Assembly: GCF_014204515.1 (NCBI RefSeq)
Contig: NZ_JACHLI010000009.1
Location: 168,737-232,736 of the forward strand
DNA: 64,000 nucleotides
DNA from: Pseudomonas nitroreducens
GTDB lineage: Bacteria > Pseudomonadota > Gammaproteobacteria > Pseudomonadales > Pseudomonadaceae
Direction: 5' to 3'
Shown here: positions 26,052 through 34,372 of the stretch, piece by piece
Position numbering within the stretch: the stretch's first letter is position 1
Layout of the letters: the number at the start of each line of letters is the position of its first letter
Notes under the pieces: generated by a model
The model's input: the letters and a program-made list of their open reading frames with translations, nothing else
The model's database searches: none
What the model was told of the DNA's origin: nothing
Program-made: the position numbers and the translations under genes

Positions 26052-27341
26052 GTGGACAAGCAAACCAAGGAGCGTTTCATCGGCCTGGAGTGGCTGCGCT
26101 TCCTGATGGGGCTGTACGTGGTGGTCTATCACACCCTGCACAGTTACCCCGCGGAGCAGAAGTTCGCCGGGCTGGATGACCTCACCAGCCTGGGCTTCTT
26201 CGCCACCAGCACCTTCTTCGTCCTGTCCGGCTTCCTGCTCTGCCATGTCTATGTCACCGATGGGCATCTGCGCGAGAGCCCGCGCAGCTTCTTCACCAAG
26301 CGGTTGTCCAACCTCTATCCGCTGCACATCTTCTCGATCCTGCTGACCATTGCCGTACTGCTGCTGGTTAGCCAGCTGGGCATCGGCCCGGACATCGATC
26401 AGGCAACGCCACGTTTCGTCGTCTACGACACCAACGAGGCCATCGGACGCACGCAGCCCGAGCTGTTCCGCCACTGGATGAGCGACCGCGAGCTGCTGTT
26501 CAACAGCATCCTGCAGCTCACCATGCTGCAGGCCTGGAACCCGTATTACCTGACGTTCAACGCGCCGCTCTGGTCGTTGTCGACGCTGTTCTTCTTCTAC
26601 CTCTGCTTCCCCTTCGTCGCGCCGCGCCTGGCGCGCCTGCAGAACAAGTGGAAGTGGCTGCTGGCGTTGTGGGTGCTCTATCTGATCCCGCCGATCCTGG
26701 TGGTTGCCAGCGAGCAGTACGGCATGCCCTGGACCGGGCTGCTGCACCGCAACCCGCTGCTGCGGCTGCCGGAATTCCTCAGCGGCATCCTCGCCTACGG
26801 GTTGTTCCGCCAGTACAAGGATGCCGGGCGCCTGCCGGGCCGCGGCATGCTGCTGGCGATGGGCGCCTTCGTGCTGGCCAGTTTCCTGGTCGCCGATTAC
26901 CTCTACACCCACGGCGCGAAGTACTGGTACTTCCTGCTGCACAACGGCCTGTTGCTGCCGGCGCAGCTGGTGCTGGTGTTCATGAGTGCGCTGCCACGCG
27001 ATCCGCGGAGCAGCTTCATCCGCCACTGGTCGCCACGGCTGGGCGCTGCGTCGTTGTCGCTGTTCGCCCTGCACGTGCCGCTGTTCACGCTGTTCTCGCG
27101 GACCGAGAAGCTGATCCGCGCGCCGGGGGATTGCCTGGCCGACTGGGCTTTCTGCGTCGAATCCGCCACCCATCAGCAACTGTCGCTATGGCTGTACCCG
27201 CTGTTCCTGCTGTTCATGGTCACCAGCTGCGTGCTGGTGCAGGAGCGCTGCGTGGTGCCGGTGCGCAAGTGGCTGGTGCGCCACCTGCTGCCGGCACCGC
27301 CTTCACCGCCGACCAGACGGCGGATGGTGACGGAGTCCTGA
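26052..27341 (+). CDS. Acyltransferase 3 family membrane protein
   Basis: A 429-residue integral membrane protein with about ten helices. The family opening GLEWLRFLMGLYVVVYHTLH (with the catalytic-type His) is followed by FFVLSGFLLCHVY and SFFTKRLSNLYPLHI. Such enzymes O-acylate sugars or lipids at the inner membrane. GTG at 26052 has AAGGAG at ideal spacing, so it is preferred over TTG 26028. It begins 32 nt after clsB, suggesting a common envelope-modification operon. The substrate is unknown. Confidence 0.85.
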   Translation: MDKQTKERFIGLEWLRFLMGLYVVVYHTLHSYPAEQKFAGLDDLTSLGFFATSTFFVLSGFLLCHVYVTDGHLRESPRSFFTKRLSNLYPLHIFSILLTIAVLLLVSQLGIGPDIDQATPRFVVYDTNEAIGRTQPELFRHWMSDRELLFNSILQLTMLQAWNPYYLTFNAPLWSLSTLFFFYLCFPFVAPRLARLQNKWKWLLALWVLYLIPPILVVASEQYGMPWTGLLHRNPLLRLPEFLSGILAYGLFRQYKDAGRLPGRGMLLAMGAFVLASFLVADYLYTHGAKYWYFLLHNGLLLPAQLVLVFMSALPRDPRSSFIRHWSPRLGAASLSLFALHVPLFTLFSRTEKLIRAPGDCLADWAFCVESATHQQLSLWLYPLFLLFMVTSCVLVQERCVVPVRKWLVRHLLPAPPSPPTRRRMVTES

Positions 27342-27365
27342 GACAGTATTCGACACGGCGGATCA

Positions 27366-27626
27366 TCGCGGACGAAGTCCGCTCCTACGAAAACGGCAGG
27401 TCGTGTAGGAGCAACTGTCTTTCTCTGACAGACCGTGCCTGGGATTTCCCCTCTCCCTAACCCTCTCCCTGAAGGGAGAGGGGACCGTTCGGTGCAGATT
27501 GAAACCTTGGCGTCAGCCGGCACCGACAGCTCCCTCTCCCTTCGGAGCGGGGCGCGCAGCCAAGGCGGGGGGAGAGGCAACGCGCTGGCACGGTATTCAG
27601 GTAGGAGCGGACTTTGTCCGCGATCG
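27366..27626. repeat. REP-rich gap after the acyltransferase gene
   Basis: The 305-nt gap holds a reverse REP (27366-27388), a CCCTCTCCCTGAAGGGAGAGGG palindrome (about 27448-27484), a related Cys/Gly-codon-free GC-rich stretch, and a forward REP (27601-27626). The outer REPs face each other. No gene was seen. Confidence 0.75.
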
Positions 27627-27646
27627 TCCCGCGCCAGCACAGTGGC

Positions 27647-28045
27647 TCAACCCACCTGCGCCTGCCAGTCGTTGAGGTTGTAGTAGTTGGTCACCCGCGC
27701 CACCTTGCCCTCGCGCAATTCGAAGAACGCCCCGGCCGGCAGCACATAGGTCTGGCCATTGGCCGCTGGCAGGCCCTCGTCGGTCTTCAGGTATTCCCCG
27801 TGCACGACGAATTCGGCGGCGCCACGCCGGCCATCGTCGCTGGCCATCACCACGATGTCCGCGAGACGCTCGCGGTAGCAGCGGTTCATGTGCTGCATGA
27901 ATGCCGCGAAGGCTGCCTTGCCCTGCTGGCGCTCGCCCTGGTTGATGTCGTGCACCACCTCCTCGTGCAGCAGGTCGAGGAAGGCGGGCATGTCGCCGGC
28001 GTTGAACGCGGCGTAGTAGGCACTGATCAGGGCCTTGGCGTGCAT
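27647..28045 (-). CDS. NTF2-like/SnoaL-type small protein
   Basis: A 132-residue protein that opens with YYAAFNAGDMPAFLDLLHEEVVHDINQG, the cone-forming signature of the SnoaL/ketosteroid-isomerase-like fold. It continues with GAFFELREGKVARVTNYYN near the end. The family includes enzymes and ligand binders, and no catalytic pair can be assigned safely. ATG at 28045 matches the family N-terminus. It is divergent from the acetyltransferase gene. Confidence 0.8.
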   Translation of the reverse strand: MHAKALISAYYAAFNAGDMPAFLDLLHEEVVHDINQGERQQGKAAFAAFMQHMNRCYRERLADIVVMASDDGRRGAAEFVVHGEYLKTDEGLPAANGQTYVLPAGAFFELREGKVARVTNYYNLNDWQAQVG

Positions 28046-28154
28046 GGGTATGCTCCTGTCGCGGACGGGACTCGGGGATTGTTCGCCGCCCATGATAGGT
28101 TGTCGCCACGGCCGCCACTTTGCCGGTTGCGGCATCTCGCGGACGAAAACGACC

Positions 28155-28748
28155 ATGCCCACGGAAATCCGCCTGCTCACCGGCGATGCCATCCGCCCCT
28201 TCATCGATGACCTGGCGCGCCTGCGCATCACCGTGTTCCGCGAGTATCCCTACCTCTACGATGGCTCGCCCGAGTACGAGGCCAACTACCTGGGCACCTA
28301 TGTGCGCTCCTCCTGGAGCCTCTGCGTACTGGTGCTCGACGAGGGGAAAGTGATCGGCGCCTCCACCGGCCTGCCATTGCAGGACGAGACCGAAGAATTT
28401 CAGCGGCCTTTCCTGGAACAGGGCTGGAACCCCGAGCGGGTGTTCTATTTCGGTGAATCGGTGGTGTTGCCGGCCTATCGCAACGCCGGCCTGGGCCTGC
28501 GCTTCTTCGAGGAGCGCGAGCGCTACGCCCGCAGCCTGGAGCGCTTCGACTGGTGCGCCTTCTGCGCGGTGCAGCGGCCACCGGAGCATCCCGCTCGTCC
28601 CGCCAGCTACCGCACGTTGGACAGCTTCTGGCTGCAGCGCGGCTTCACCCCGCGCCCGCAATTGCAGGCCCAATACCGCTGGCGTGACCTGGGCGAGCAG
28701 GAGGAAACCGCCAAGCCGATGAATTTCTGGATCAAGGAACTGAGCTGA
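28155..28748 (+). CDS. GNAT family acetyltransferase
   Basis: A 197-residue acetyltransferase-like protein. A GNAT core spans about residues 30-160, with GESVVLPAYRNAGLGLRFFEERE near 103-125 replacing the classical acetyl-CoA-binding Q/RxxGxG/A loop (R-N-A-G-L-G). The C-terminal WLQRGFTPRPQLQAQYRWRDLG is typical of its subfamily. The stop overlaps the next ATG by one base (TGATG), so it is coupled with the nitrilase-family gene. The acceptor substrate is unknown. Confidence 0.8.
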   Translation: MPTEIRLLTGDAIRPFIDDLARLRITVFREYPYLYDGSPEYEANYLGTYVRSSWSLCVLVLDEGKVIGASTGLPLQDETEEFQRPFLEQGWNPERVFYFGESVVLPAYRNAGLGLRFFEERERYARSLERFDWCAFCAVQRPPEHPARPASYRTLDSFWLQRGFTPRPQLQAQYRWRDLGEQEETAKPMNFWIKELS

Positions 28749-29638
28749 TGCTGCGCCTCGCCGCCTGCCAGTACGCCATCGAACTGCACGAAACCTGGGA
28801 TGCCTACGCCCGCCATCTGGAAAGCCTTTGCGCCGATGCGGCGGGGCAGGGCGCGCGTCTGCTGGTGCTGCCCGAATACGCAGGGCTGGTGCTCAGCGGC
28901 CTGCTGCCCGAGCCTGCGCGCAGCGATCTGCACGGCTCCATCGCCGGCTTGCAGGCCTGGCTGCCGGACTGGCTGGCGCTGTGCGAATCCATTGCCCGCC
29001 GGCTGAATCTCTACCTGCTGCCCGGCTCCGCGCCGGTGCTGGACGAGGATGGCTTCTACCGCAACCGCGCCTGGCTGTTCGGCCCGCAAGGTCTGCTCGG
29101 CACCCAGGACAAACTGCTGATGACGCGCTTCGAGCGTGAGCAGTGGAACATCGTCGGCGGCGAGGGGCTGCGGGTGTTCGACAGCGAGTTCGGCCGCCTG
29201 GGCATCCTGATCTGCTATGACAACGAGTTCCCGCTGCTGGCCCGCATCCTGGCCGAGCAGGAGGTGGACCTGATTCTTGCGCCCAGCTGCACCGATACCG
29301 AAGCCGGCTACCACCGCGTGCGCATCGGCGCCCAGGCCCGGGCGCTGGAAAACCAGATCGCCGTGCTGCATTCGCCCACCGTTGGCCTGGCGCCCTGGTC
29401 ACCGGCGCTGGACGAGAACGTTGGCCGAGCCGGGCTCTACGTCCCGCCGGACTACGGTATGCCCGCCGATGGTGTGCTGGCGCTGAGCGAGGAGCTGATG
29501 CCGGCGAGAAGCCAGTGGCTGCTGCACGACCTGGACCTGGACGAGGTTCGCCGCGTACGCCGCGCAGGCCAGGTCTTCACCCGTCGCGACTGGCCGGAGC
29601 AGTTCACCCCGGGGCGGCTGCGGGTGCTGGATCAGTAG
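28748..29638 (+). CDS. Carbon-nitrogen hydrolase (nitrilase superfamily)
   Basis: A 296-residue enzyme with the complete Glu-Lys-Cys triad: Glu in LLVLPEYAGL (about residue 43), Lys in LGTQDKLLMTRFE (about 121) and Cys in GILICYDNEFPLLA (about 157). The superfamily hydrolyses amides or nitriles through a Cys thioester. Its pairing with a GNAT gene is seen in other proteobacteria, but the substrate is unknown. It converges with the toxin gene, whose stop overlaps its 3' end by 7 bp. Confidence 0.88.
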   Translation: MLRLAACQYAIELHETWDAYARHLESLCADAAGQGARLLVLPEYAGLVLSGLLPEPARSDLHGSIAGLQAWLPDWLALCESIARRLNLYLLPGSAPVLDEDGFYRNRAWLFGPQGLLGTQDKLLMTRFEREQWNIVGGEGLRVFDSEFGRLGILICYDNEFPLLARILAEQEVDLILAPSCTDTEAGYHRVRIGAQARALENQIAVLHSPTVGLAPWSPALDENVGRAGLYVPPDYGMPADGVLALSEELMPARSQWLLHDLDLDEVRRVRRAGQVFTRRDWPEQFTPGRLRVLDQ

Positions 29639-29919
29639 CCGGCTTCGCGCTGGTGGCGGACGGCGAGGATCACCACGTTTTCACCCTCGATGCGGTAGCG
29701 GGCGAGGTAGCCGCTGTCGCCGAAGTCGATGGGCCATTCGCGGAATTCCACCGGCAGGTCGTCGATCAGCCGGCCCATCTGCGGGTAGGCGCCCAGGGCC
29801 TGGGTGGCTTCGAGGATGATCCGACCGGCGCGGCGCGCAGCCGTCGGATTGGTTTCCCGCAGGAAGCGGCGCAGGCGTTCGAGGTCACGCAGCGCGGCGG
29901 GCGCGTAGATCACTCGCAT
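29632..29919 (-). CDS. ParE/RelE-type toxin
   Basis: A 95-residue basic protein of the ParE/RelE fold: MRVIYAPAALRDLERLRRFLRE at the start and YLARYRIEGENVVILAVRHQRE at the end, the typical C-terminal strand with Arg/His. ParE-like members poison gyrase and RelE-like members cut mRNA; this sequence looks closer to ParE. It overlaps the upstream antitoxin gene by 10 bp, the usual coupled toxin-antitoxin layout. Confidence 0.87.
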   Translation of the reverse strand: MRVIYAPAALRDLERLRRFLRETNPTAARRAGRIILEATQALGAYPQMGRLIDDLPVEFREWPIDFGDSGYLARYRIEGENVVILAVRHQREAGY

Positions 29920-30179
29920 TTCGGCGCGTCTTGTTCATCCTCGGCGCCCCAGCTGTTCAGCCAGTTCTCCACGGCTTCGGCCGTAACGTGCTGGCCGGTC
30001 GCCTGGAATTCCTCCCAGGCCTGCTCGGTGTCCTTTTTCAGCTTCTCGCGCTGCTCCTCGCGCACGACGTATTGGCCAATGGCTTCACGGATGATCCAGT
30101 GTGGCGAGCGCTGGCGCAGCTCGGCCAGCTCGCGGATTCGGGCGAGCATTTCCTCGTCGAGCTTGACGGACGTGGCCAT
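29910..30179 (-). CDS. CopG/RHH-type antitoxin
   Basis: An 89-residue acidic protein whose first ~45 residues form a ribbon-helix-helix DNA-binding domain (TSVKLDEEMLARIRELAELRQRSPHWIIREAIGQYV). The remaining Glu/Trp-rich half would wrap the toxin. It precedes and overlaps the ParE-like gene. Repeated AATACT boxes just upstream are a plausible autoregulatory site. Confidence 0.87.
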   Translation of the reverse strand: MATSVKLDEEMLARIRELAELRQRSPHWIIREAIGQYVVREEQREKLKKDTEQAWEEFQATGQHVTAEAVENWLNSWGAEDEQDAPKCE

Positions 30180-30190
30180 GGCGAGACCTC

Positions 30191-30219
30191 AGTATTGATA
30201 GGTAATACTGGGTAATACT
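30191..30219. promoter_or_regulatory. Candidate antitoxin operator
   Basis: AGTATT at 30191-30196 faces two direct GGTAATACT repeats at 30201-30209 and 30211-30219, starting 12 nt upstream of the antitoxin ATG. The spacing fits an RHH autorepressor; binding is inferred. Confidence 0.5.
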
Positions 30220-30367
30220 TCGTCTGATCTCACCCAGTGTCAAACGGCCCGGGATGAGTGGGGCTTCATGTCCGCGAACTTGTGAACCCATCGACCCGGA
30301 CTTTCGACGGGTGGCAAGGCGGGGCGCGGTGGTTATCCTGCGGGGATAACCATAAGAGGGACTTTCC

Positions 30368-30946
30368 ATGCTCCGACTGGCCCTGTGCGCCTTTCTCCTG
30401 ATGCTGGCCGGCTGCAGTACACCCGGCGCGTTCTTCGGTGCGGTGGACGGGCCGCCGTTCGGCGCTCTGCCGGCGGATTCCCAGCAGGCCACGGTGTACA
30501 TCTACCGGCCGCAGAACCAGTGGTCCGACCAGGAGCTGGAAGCGCCCGGCCTGTTCATCAACAACGCGCTGATCGGCAGCCTGCCGAGCAACGGCTACTT
30601 CGCCCTGCATTTCGCTCCCGGCAGCTATCCGCTGCAGATGCGCCGCCCGCTGCTGGGCAGCTTCTGGACCTTCTTCGCCGGCGGCACCCTGGACTTCACC
30701 CTGATCGCCGGCTTCACCCTGGAGGCCCGCGCCGGCGAGGTCTACTACCTGCGCTACGACGAGACCCACACGCCGCCCAAGTACGAGCACACCGCCGGGC
30801 AGGGCGCCGGTCCGCTGCAGCTGGTGGGCAAGGAGCTGGGTTCGCGGGAAATCCCCGCCACACGCCAGGTGCAGGAACCGGTGAGCATTGCCGCCAGTGG
30901 CAAGGAAGTGGAGGGTCCGGGCTTCTTCGAGCGCATCGGCCTGTGA
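30368..30946 (+). CDS. DUF2846 lipoprotein
   Basis: A 192-residue exported protein with signal sequence and lipobox LMLAGC (Cys17, predicted lipidation site). The mature region shows QATVYIYRPQNQWSD near residue 40, then INNALIGSLPSNGYFALHFAPG, the DUF2846 pattern of a small beta-rich domain. Function is unknown. AGAGGG precedes the ATG. It ends before a hairpin with a T run. Confidence 0.82.
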   Translation: MLRLALCAFLLMLAGCSTPGAFFGAVDGPPFGALPADSQQATVYIYRPQNQWSDQELEAPGLFINNALIGSLPSNGYFALHFAPGSYPLQMRRPLLGSFWTFFAGGTLDFTLIAGFTLEARAGEVYYLRYDETHTPPKYEHTAGQGAGPLQLVGKELGSREIPATRQVQEPVSIAASGKEVEGPGFFERIGL

Positions 30947-30960
30947 GTTTTCCTGGCGTC

Positions 30961-31000
30961 AGGAGGTATGAGGGCAAGTCATAACTCCTTGAGTTTTTGT
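30961..31000 (+). terminator. Probable terminator after the DUF2846 gene
   Basis: AGGAGGTATGA and TCATAACTCCT form an 11-nt stem with one mismatch and a 7-nt loop, followed by TGAGTTTTTG. Confidence 0.6.
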
Positions 31001-31055
31001 GGTTACCGGGCCGCTCGGGCCCGGTGCTAAAAATCGTCGCACCCAGCTCATCGAC

Positions 31056-31063
31056 AACAACAA
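31056..31063 (+). promoter_or_regulatory. Candidate Crc/Hfq CA motif in the fae leader
   Basis: AACAACAA matches AAnAAnAA and lies 14 nt upstream of the leader ORF start. Catabolite control of this cluster is inferred. Confidence 0.4.
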
Positions 31064-31076
31064 AGAGCGACGCGAC

Positions 31077-31175
31077 ATGACCTCCATCCTGTTCTGCCTG
31101 CCCCTGATCCGTCCTCCTCGTTCCGGCCTGTCCGCTGCCTTCGCGCAGCCGTCCGACTCGCCCGTCGATTCCTGA
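31077..31175 (+). CDS. Putative 32-residue leader peptide upstream of fae
   Basis: ATG at 31077 opens a 33-codon frame (MTSILFCLPLIRPPRSGLSA, then a Ser/Pro/Asp-rich end). An AAAGAG element precedes it at long spacing. It lies in the ~340-nt region before the fae homologue and is followed by two terminator-like hairpins, so it may be a regulatory leader peptide. No homologue is recognised and no single codon dominates; Pro, Ser and Arg are common. It may not be translated. Confidence 0.4.
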   Translation: MTSILFCLPLIRPPRSGLSAAFAQPSDSPVDS

Positions 31176-31202
31176 TCCCTCCCGACTTCCCAGGACTTTC
31201 TC

Positions 31203-31256
31203 CCGGCGTCCCTGCGCCGGTTTTGCCTCGGGCCGCGCAAGCAGGCCCGGGCTTTC
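31203..31256 (+). promoter_or_regulatory. Tandem terminator-like hairpins before fae
   Basis: Hairpin 1: CCGGCG-TCCCTG-CGCCGG followed by TTTT (31203-31224). Hairpin 2: CGGGCC/GGCCCG with a 9-nt loop, then GCTTTCTT (31229-31256). Both resemble intrinsic terminators and lie between the leader ORF and fae, the geometry of attenuation. Confidence 0.45.
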
Positions 31257-31284
31257 TTACACCCACGGTTCCATGAGGTACCCC

Positions 31285-31797
31285 ATGAAAAAGCTCGACC
31301 TGTACATCGGTGAAGGTTTCGAAGGCCCCGGCGTCAACGCCGCGCACATCAATATCCTGCTCGGCCCGCGCAGCGGCCCGGCCGGTCAGGCCTTCTCCAA
31401 CAGCCTCGCCTCGCCCAGCCAGGGCCATTGCCCGTTCATGGTGATCGCCCAGCCGAATATCCCGGTCAAGCCCATGACCCTCTACGTGAACAAGGCCGAG
31501 ATCAACGGCGACCTGCACGCCAACGCCACCTGGGGCGCATCCCAGGCGGGCATCGCCAAGGCCGTCACCGAGGCGCTGCTGGACGGCACCCTGCCGCCGG
31601 AAGCCGAGGACGAATGGGCCATCGTCACCGCCAACTGGGTCAACCCGTCCTGCGATGACCTGGATGCCGTCTACCGCAACAACTACAACGCCTGCCGCAC
31701 CGCGATCCGCGCGGCGCTGAGCTGCAAGCCCGAGCGCGCGCAGCTGGCCGACGTGGTCAACGCCATCGCCAACCCCTTCTACACCCCCAAGGCCTGA
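31285..31797 (+). CDS. Formaldehyde-activating enzyme (Fae) family protein
   Basis: A 170-residue protein matching Fae along its whole length. The active-site region AHINILLGPRSGPAGQAFSN (about residues 20-39) keeps the catalytic-type His. The classical methylotroph enzyme has Asp two residues after this His (AHID, from memory), where this one has Asn. Later segments PNIPVKPMTLYVNKAEI and NPFYTPKA follow family order. Fae joins formaldehyde to tetrahydromethanopterin, a cofactor Pseudomonas is not known to make, so the role here is unclear. ATG 31285 follows GAGG. The gene starts a run with aldo-keto reductase, aldehyde dehydrogenase and MFS genes. Confidence 0.82.
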   Translation: MKKLDLYIGEGFEGPGVNAAHINILLGPRSGPAGQAFSNSLASPSQGHCPFMVIAQPNIPVKPMTLYVNKAEINGDLHANATWGASQAGIAKAVTEALLDGTLPPEAEDEWAIVTANWVNPSCDDLDAVYRNNYNACRTAIRAALSCKPERAQLADVVNAIANPFYTPKA

Positions 31798-31807
31798 GGT
31801 CCGCAGC

Positions 31808-32842
31808 ATGCAATACATCCGTCTCGGCAACTCCGGCCTGCAGGTGTCCAAGCTGTGCCTGGGCACCATGAACATGGGCACCCCGGACTGGAAACCGTGG
31901 ATCTTCGATGAGGCGAAAAGCGAGCCGATCGTCAAGCACGCGCTGGACGCCGGGGTGAACTTCATCGACCTCGCCGACTTCTATTCCGCCGGCGTCGGCG
32001 AGGAGGTGGTCTGCCGCATCCTCAAGCGCCTGGTGCGCCGCGAGGACGTGGTGATCACCACCAAGGTCGGCTACGGCACCCGCCCCGGCATCAATGCCAG
32101 CGGCCATTCGCGCAAGCACATCATGGACGGCATCGACGCCTCCCTGAAGCGCATGGGCATGGATTACGTCGATATCTACATGCTGCACTTCTACGACGTG
32201 AACACCCCGGTGGAAGAGGTGATGGGCGCGCTGAACGACATCGTCCGCGCCGGCAAGGCCCGCTATATCGGCGTGTCCACCATGCTCACCGGCCAGCTGG
32301 CGAAGATCCTCATGGCCTGCGAGCGCAACGGCTGGGTCAAGCCGATCAACATGCAGCTGCAGCTCAACTGCGCCTATCGCGAGGAAGAGCGCGAAATGAT
32401 CCCGTTCTGCCGCGACCAGGGTCTCGGCGTCTCGGTGTTCAGCCCGCTGGCGCGCGGCCTGCTGACCGGTGACGTGAACTCCACGCGCAACCAGACCGAC
32501 TTCTTCACCCAGCAGATGTACGCCGACGAGGCCTCCTTCGAGATTGCCCGCTCCGTGCAGCGCGTGGCCCAGCGCCGTGGCGTGTCCAACGCGCAGATCG
32601 CCCAGGCCTGGGTCCTGCAGCATTCCGGCGTGGACTGCATGCTGGTCGGCGCCGACACCACCGCGCAGTTCGACAGCGCCCTGGCTGCGCTGGAGACCCG
32701 CCTGGACGACGAAGAGATCCACGAGCTGGAGCGCAACTACACGCCCTGCGACGTGATCAACGACTACACCGCCGGCAAGCGCATCCTGCGGGTGGCCCGG
32801 CCCATGCGCGAAGCCTTCGCGCTGACGGAGGCGGTGGCATGA
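31808..32842 (+). CDS. Aldo/keto reductase
   Basis: A 344-residue TIM-barrel NAD(P)H oxidoreductase. Catalytic residues fit the AKR tetrad: Asp and Tyr in FIDLADFYSAGVGEE (about residues 57-71), Lys in VITTKVGYGT (about 87) and His in YMLHFYDV (about 126). It resembles the YajO/Tas-like branch and would interconvert an aldehyde or ketone and an alcohol. It begins 10 nt after the fae-like gene and overlaps the aldehyde dehydrogenase gene by 4 bp, so all three are probably one transcript. Confidence 0.87.
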   Translation: MQYIRLGNSGLQVSKLCLGTMNMGTPDWKPWIFDEAKSEPIVKHALDAGVNFIDLADFYSAGVGEEVVCRILKRLVRREDVVITTKVGYGTRPGINASGHSRKHIMDGIDASLKRMGMDYVDIYMLHFYDVNTPVEEVMGALNDIVRAGKARYIGVSTMLTGQLAKILMACERNGWVKPINMQLQLNCAYREEEREMIPFCRDQGLGVSVFSPLARGLLTGDVNSTRNQTDFFTQQMYADEASFEIARSVQRVAQRRGVSNAQIAQAWVLQHSGVDCMLVGADTTAQFDSALAALETRLDDEEIHELERNYTPCDVINDYTAGKRILRVARPMREAFALTEAVA

Positions 32843-34278
32843 ACGAGCTGCTGAAGACCGGTCACTACATCGACGGCCAATGGGTGACTGGTGGAGCGAC
32901 CTACCCGGTACGCAACCCGGCCACCGGCGCGCTGATTGCCGAGGTTGCCCGTGGTGGCGCCGAGGAAACCAACGCCGCCATCGCCGCTGCCGAACGTGCG
33001 CTGCCAGCCTGGCGCGCGTTGACCGCCAAGGAGCGTGCCGCGCGCATCCGCCGCTGGGGCGAGCTGATGCTGCAGCGCCAGGACGACCTGGCGCTGCTGC
33101 TGAGCACCGAGCAGGGCAAGCCGCTGGCCGAGGCCAAGGGTGAAGTGGCCTACGCGGCGAGCTTCCTCGAGTGGTTCGCCGAAGAAGCCAAGCGCGTCTA
33201 CGGCGACGTGATCCCCTCGCACAAGGGCGATGCGCGCATCGTGGTGATCAAGCAGGCCATCGGCGTGGTCGCGGCGATCACGCCGTGGAACTTCCCCCTG
33301 GCGATGGTCACCCGCAAGGTCGGCCCGGCGCTGGCCGCCGGCTGCAGCATGGTCCTCAAGCCTTCGGAAGAGACGCCGCTGTCGGCCTTCGCCCTGGCGG
33401 TGCTGGCAGAACAGGCGGGTATTCCGGCGGGCGTGTTCAACATCGTTTCCGGCGATGCGCCGGCCATCGGCGGTGCGATCCAGGCGTCCGACGCGGTCCG
33501 CAAGCTGTCCTTCACCGGCTCCACCCGCACCGGCAAGCTGCTGATGCGCCAGGCTGCGGAGACGCTGAAGAAGGTCTCGCTGGAGCTGGGCGGCAACGCT
33601 CCGTTCATTGTCTTCGACGACGCCGACATCGACGCCGCCGTGCGTGGCGCCATGGCCTCGAAGTTCCGTAATACCGGGCAGACCTGCGTGTGCGTCAACC
33701 GCTTCTATATCCAGGAGCGTGTCTACGAGGCGTTCGTCTCGCGCCTGACCAAGGCGGTCGGCGCAATGCGCGTGGGCAACGCCCTGGAAGGCGAGACCGA
33801 ACAGGGCCCGCTGATCAACGAGGCGGCGCTGGCCAAGGTCGAGCAGCATGTCGGCGATGCCCTGGAGAAGGGCGCGAAGCTGATGTGCGGCGGCCGTCGC
33901 CATGCCCTGGGCGGCACCTTCTACGAGCCCACCGTACTGGCCGAGGCGAGCCCGCAGATGCTGATCGCCAGCGAGGAAACCTTCGGCCCGGTGGCCGCGT
34001 GCTTCCGCTTCCGCGACGAAGCCGAGGTGCTGGAGCTGGCGAACGACACGCCCTACGGCCTCTCCGCCTACTTCTACAGCCGCGACATCGGCCGCGTCTG
34101 GCGCGTGGCCGAGGGCCTGGAAGCCGGCATGGTCGGCATCAACGAAGGAATCATCTCCACCGAGGTGGCGCCTTTTGGCGGCATCAAGGAGTCGGGCCTG
34201 GGCCGCGAAGGCTCGAAGTACGGCATCGAGGACTACGTGGAGATCAAGTACCTGCTCATGGGCGGCCTGTCCGCCTGA
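32839..34278 (+). CDS. NAD(P)-dependent aldehyde dehydrogenase, succinate-semialdehyde type
   Basis: A 479-residue ALDH closest in pattern to GabD-like enzymes. TPWNFPLAMVTRKVGPALAAGC (about 152-173) forms the cofactor site. Glu in LELGGNAPFIVFDDAD (about 250) and Cys in NTGQTCVCVNRFYI (about 284) are the catalytic pair. The end SKYGIEDYVEIKYLLMG fits the family. It would oxidise an aldehyde produced by, or related to, the aldo-keto reductase step. The ATG overlaps the reductase stop. Physiological substrate is unknown. Confidence 0.9.
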   Translation: MNELLKTGHYIDGQWVTGGATYPVRNPATGALIAEVARGGAEETNAAIAAAERALPAWRALTAKERAARIRRWGELMLQRQDDLALLLSTEQGKPLAEAKGEVAYAASFLEWFAEEAKRVYGDVIPSHKGDARIVVIKQAIGVVAAITPWNFPLAMVTRKVGPALAAGCSMVLKPSEETPLSAFALAVLAEQAGIPAGVFNIVSGDAPAIGGAIQASDAVRKLSFTGSTRTGKLLMRQAAETLKKVSLELGGNAPFIVFDDADIDAAVRGAMASKFRNTGQTCVCVNRFYIQERVYEAFVSRLTKAVGAMRVGNALEGETEQGPLINEAALAKVEQHVGDALEKGAKLMCGGRRHALGGTFYEPTVLAEASPQMLIASEETFGPVAACFRFRDEAEVLELANDTPYGLSAYFYSRDIGRVWRVAEGLEAGMVGINEGIISTEVAPFGGIKESGLGREGSKYGIEDYVEIKYLLMGGLSA

Positions 34279-34303
34279 CGCCCGGCCAAGGAGTTCTGCC
34301 CAT

Positions 34304-34331
34304 GCCGCCGCGCCGTCCAGGGCGCGGCGGC
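34304..34331. repeat. GC-rich hairpin between ALDH and MFS genes
   Basis: Perfect 11-bp arms GCCGCCGCGCC / GGCGCGGCGGC, loop GTCCAG, no T run. It sits inside the presumed operon and may shape expression ratio or mRNA stability. Confidence 0.5.
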
Positions 34332-34351
34332 CGCACCGCTGTGTTTCCTAT

Positions 34352-34359
34352 AACAACAA
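34352..34359 (+). promoter_or_regulatory. Candidate Crc/Hfq CA motif before the MFS gene
   Basis: AACAACAA lies just before the CGGAGA ribosome-binding site and 13 nt before the ATG at 34373, a position where Crc/Hfq could block initiation. Confidence 0.5.
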
Positions 34360-34372
34360 CTCGGAGACGATC

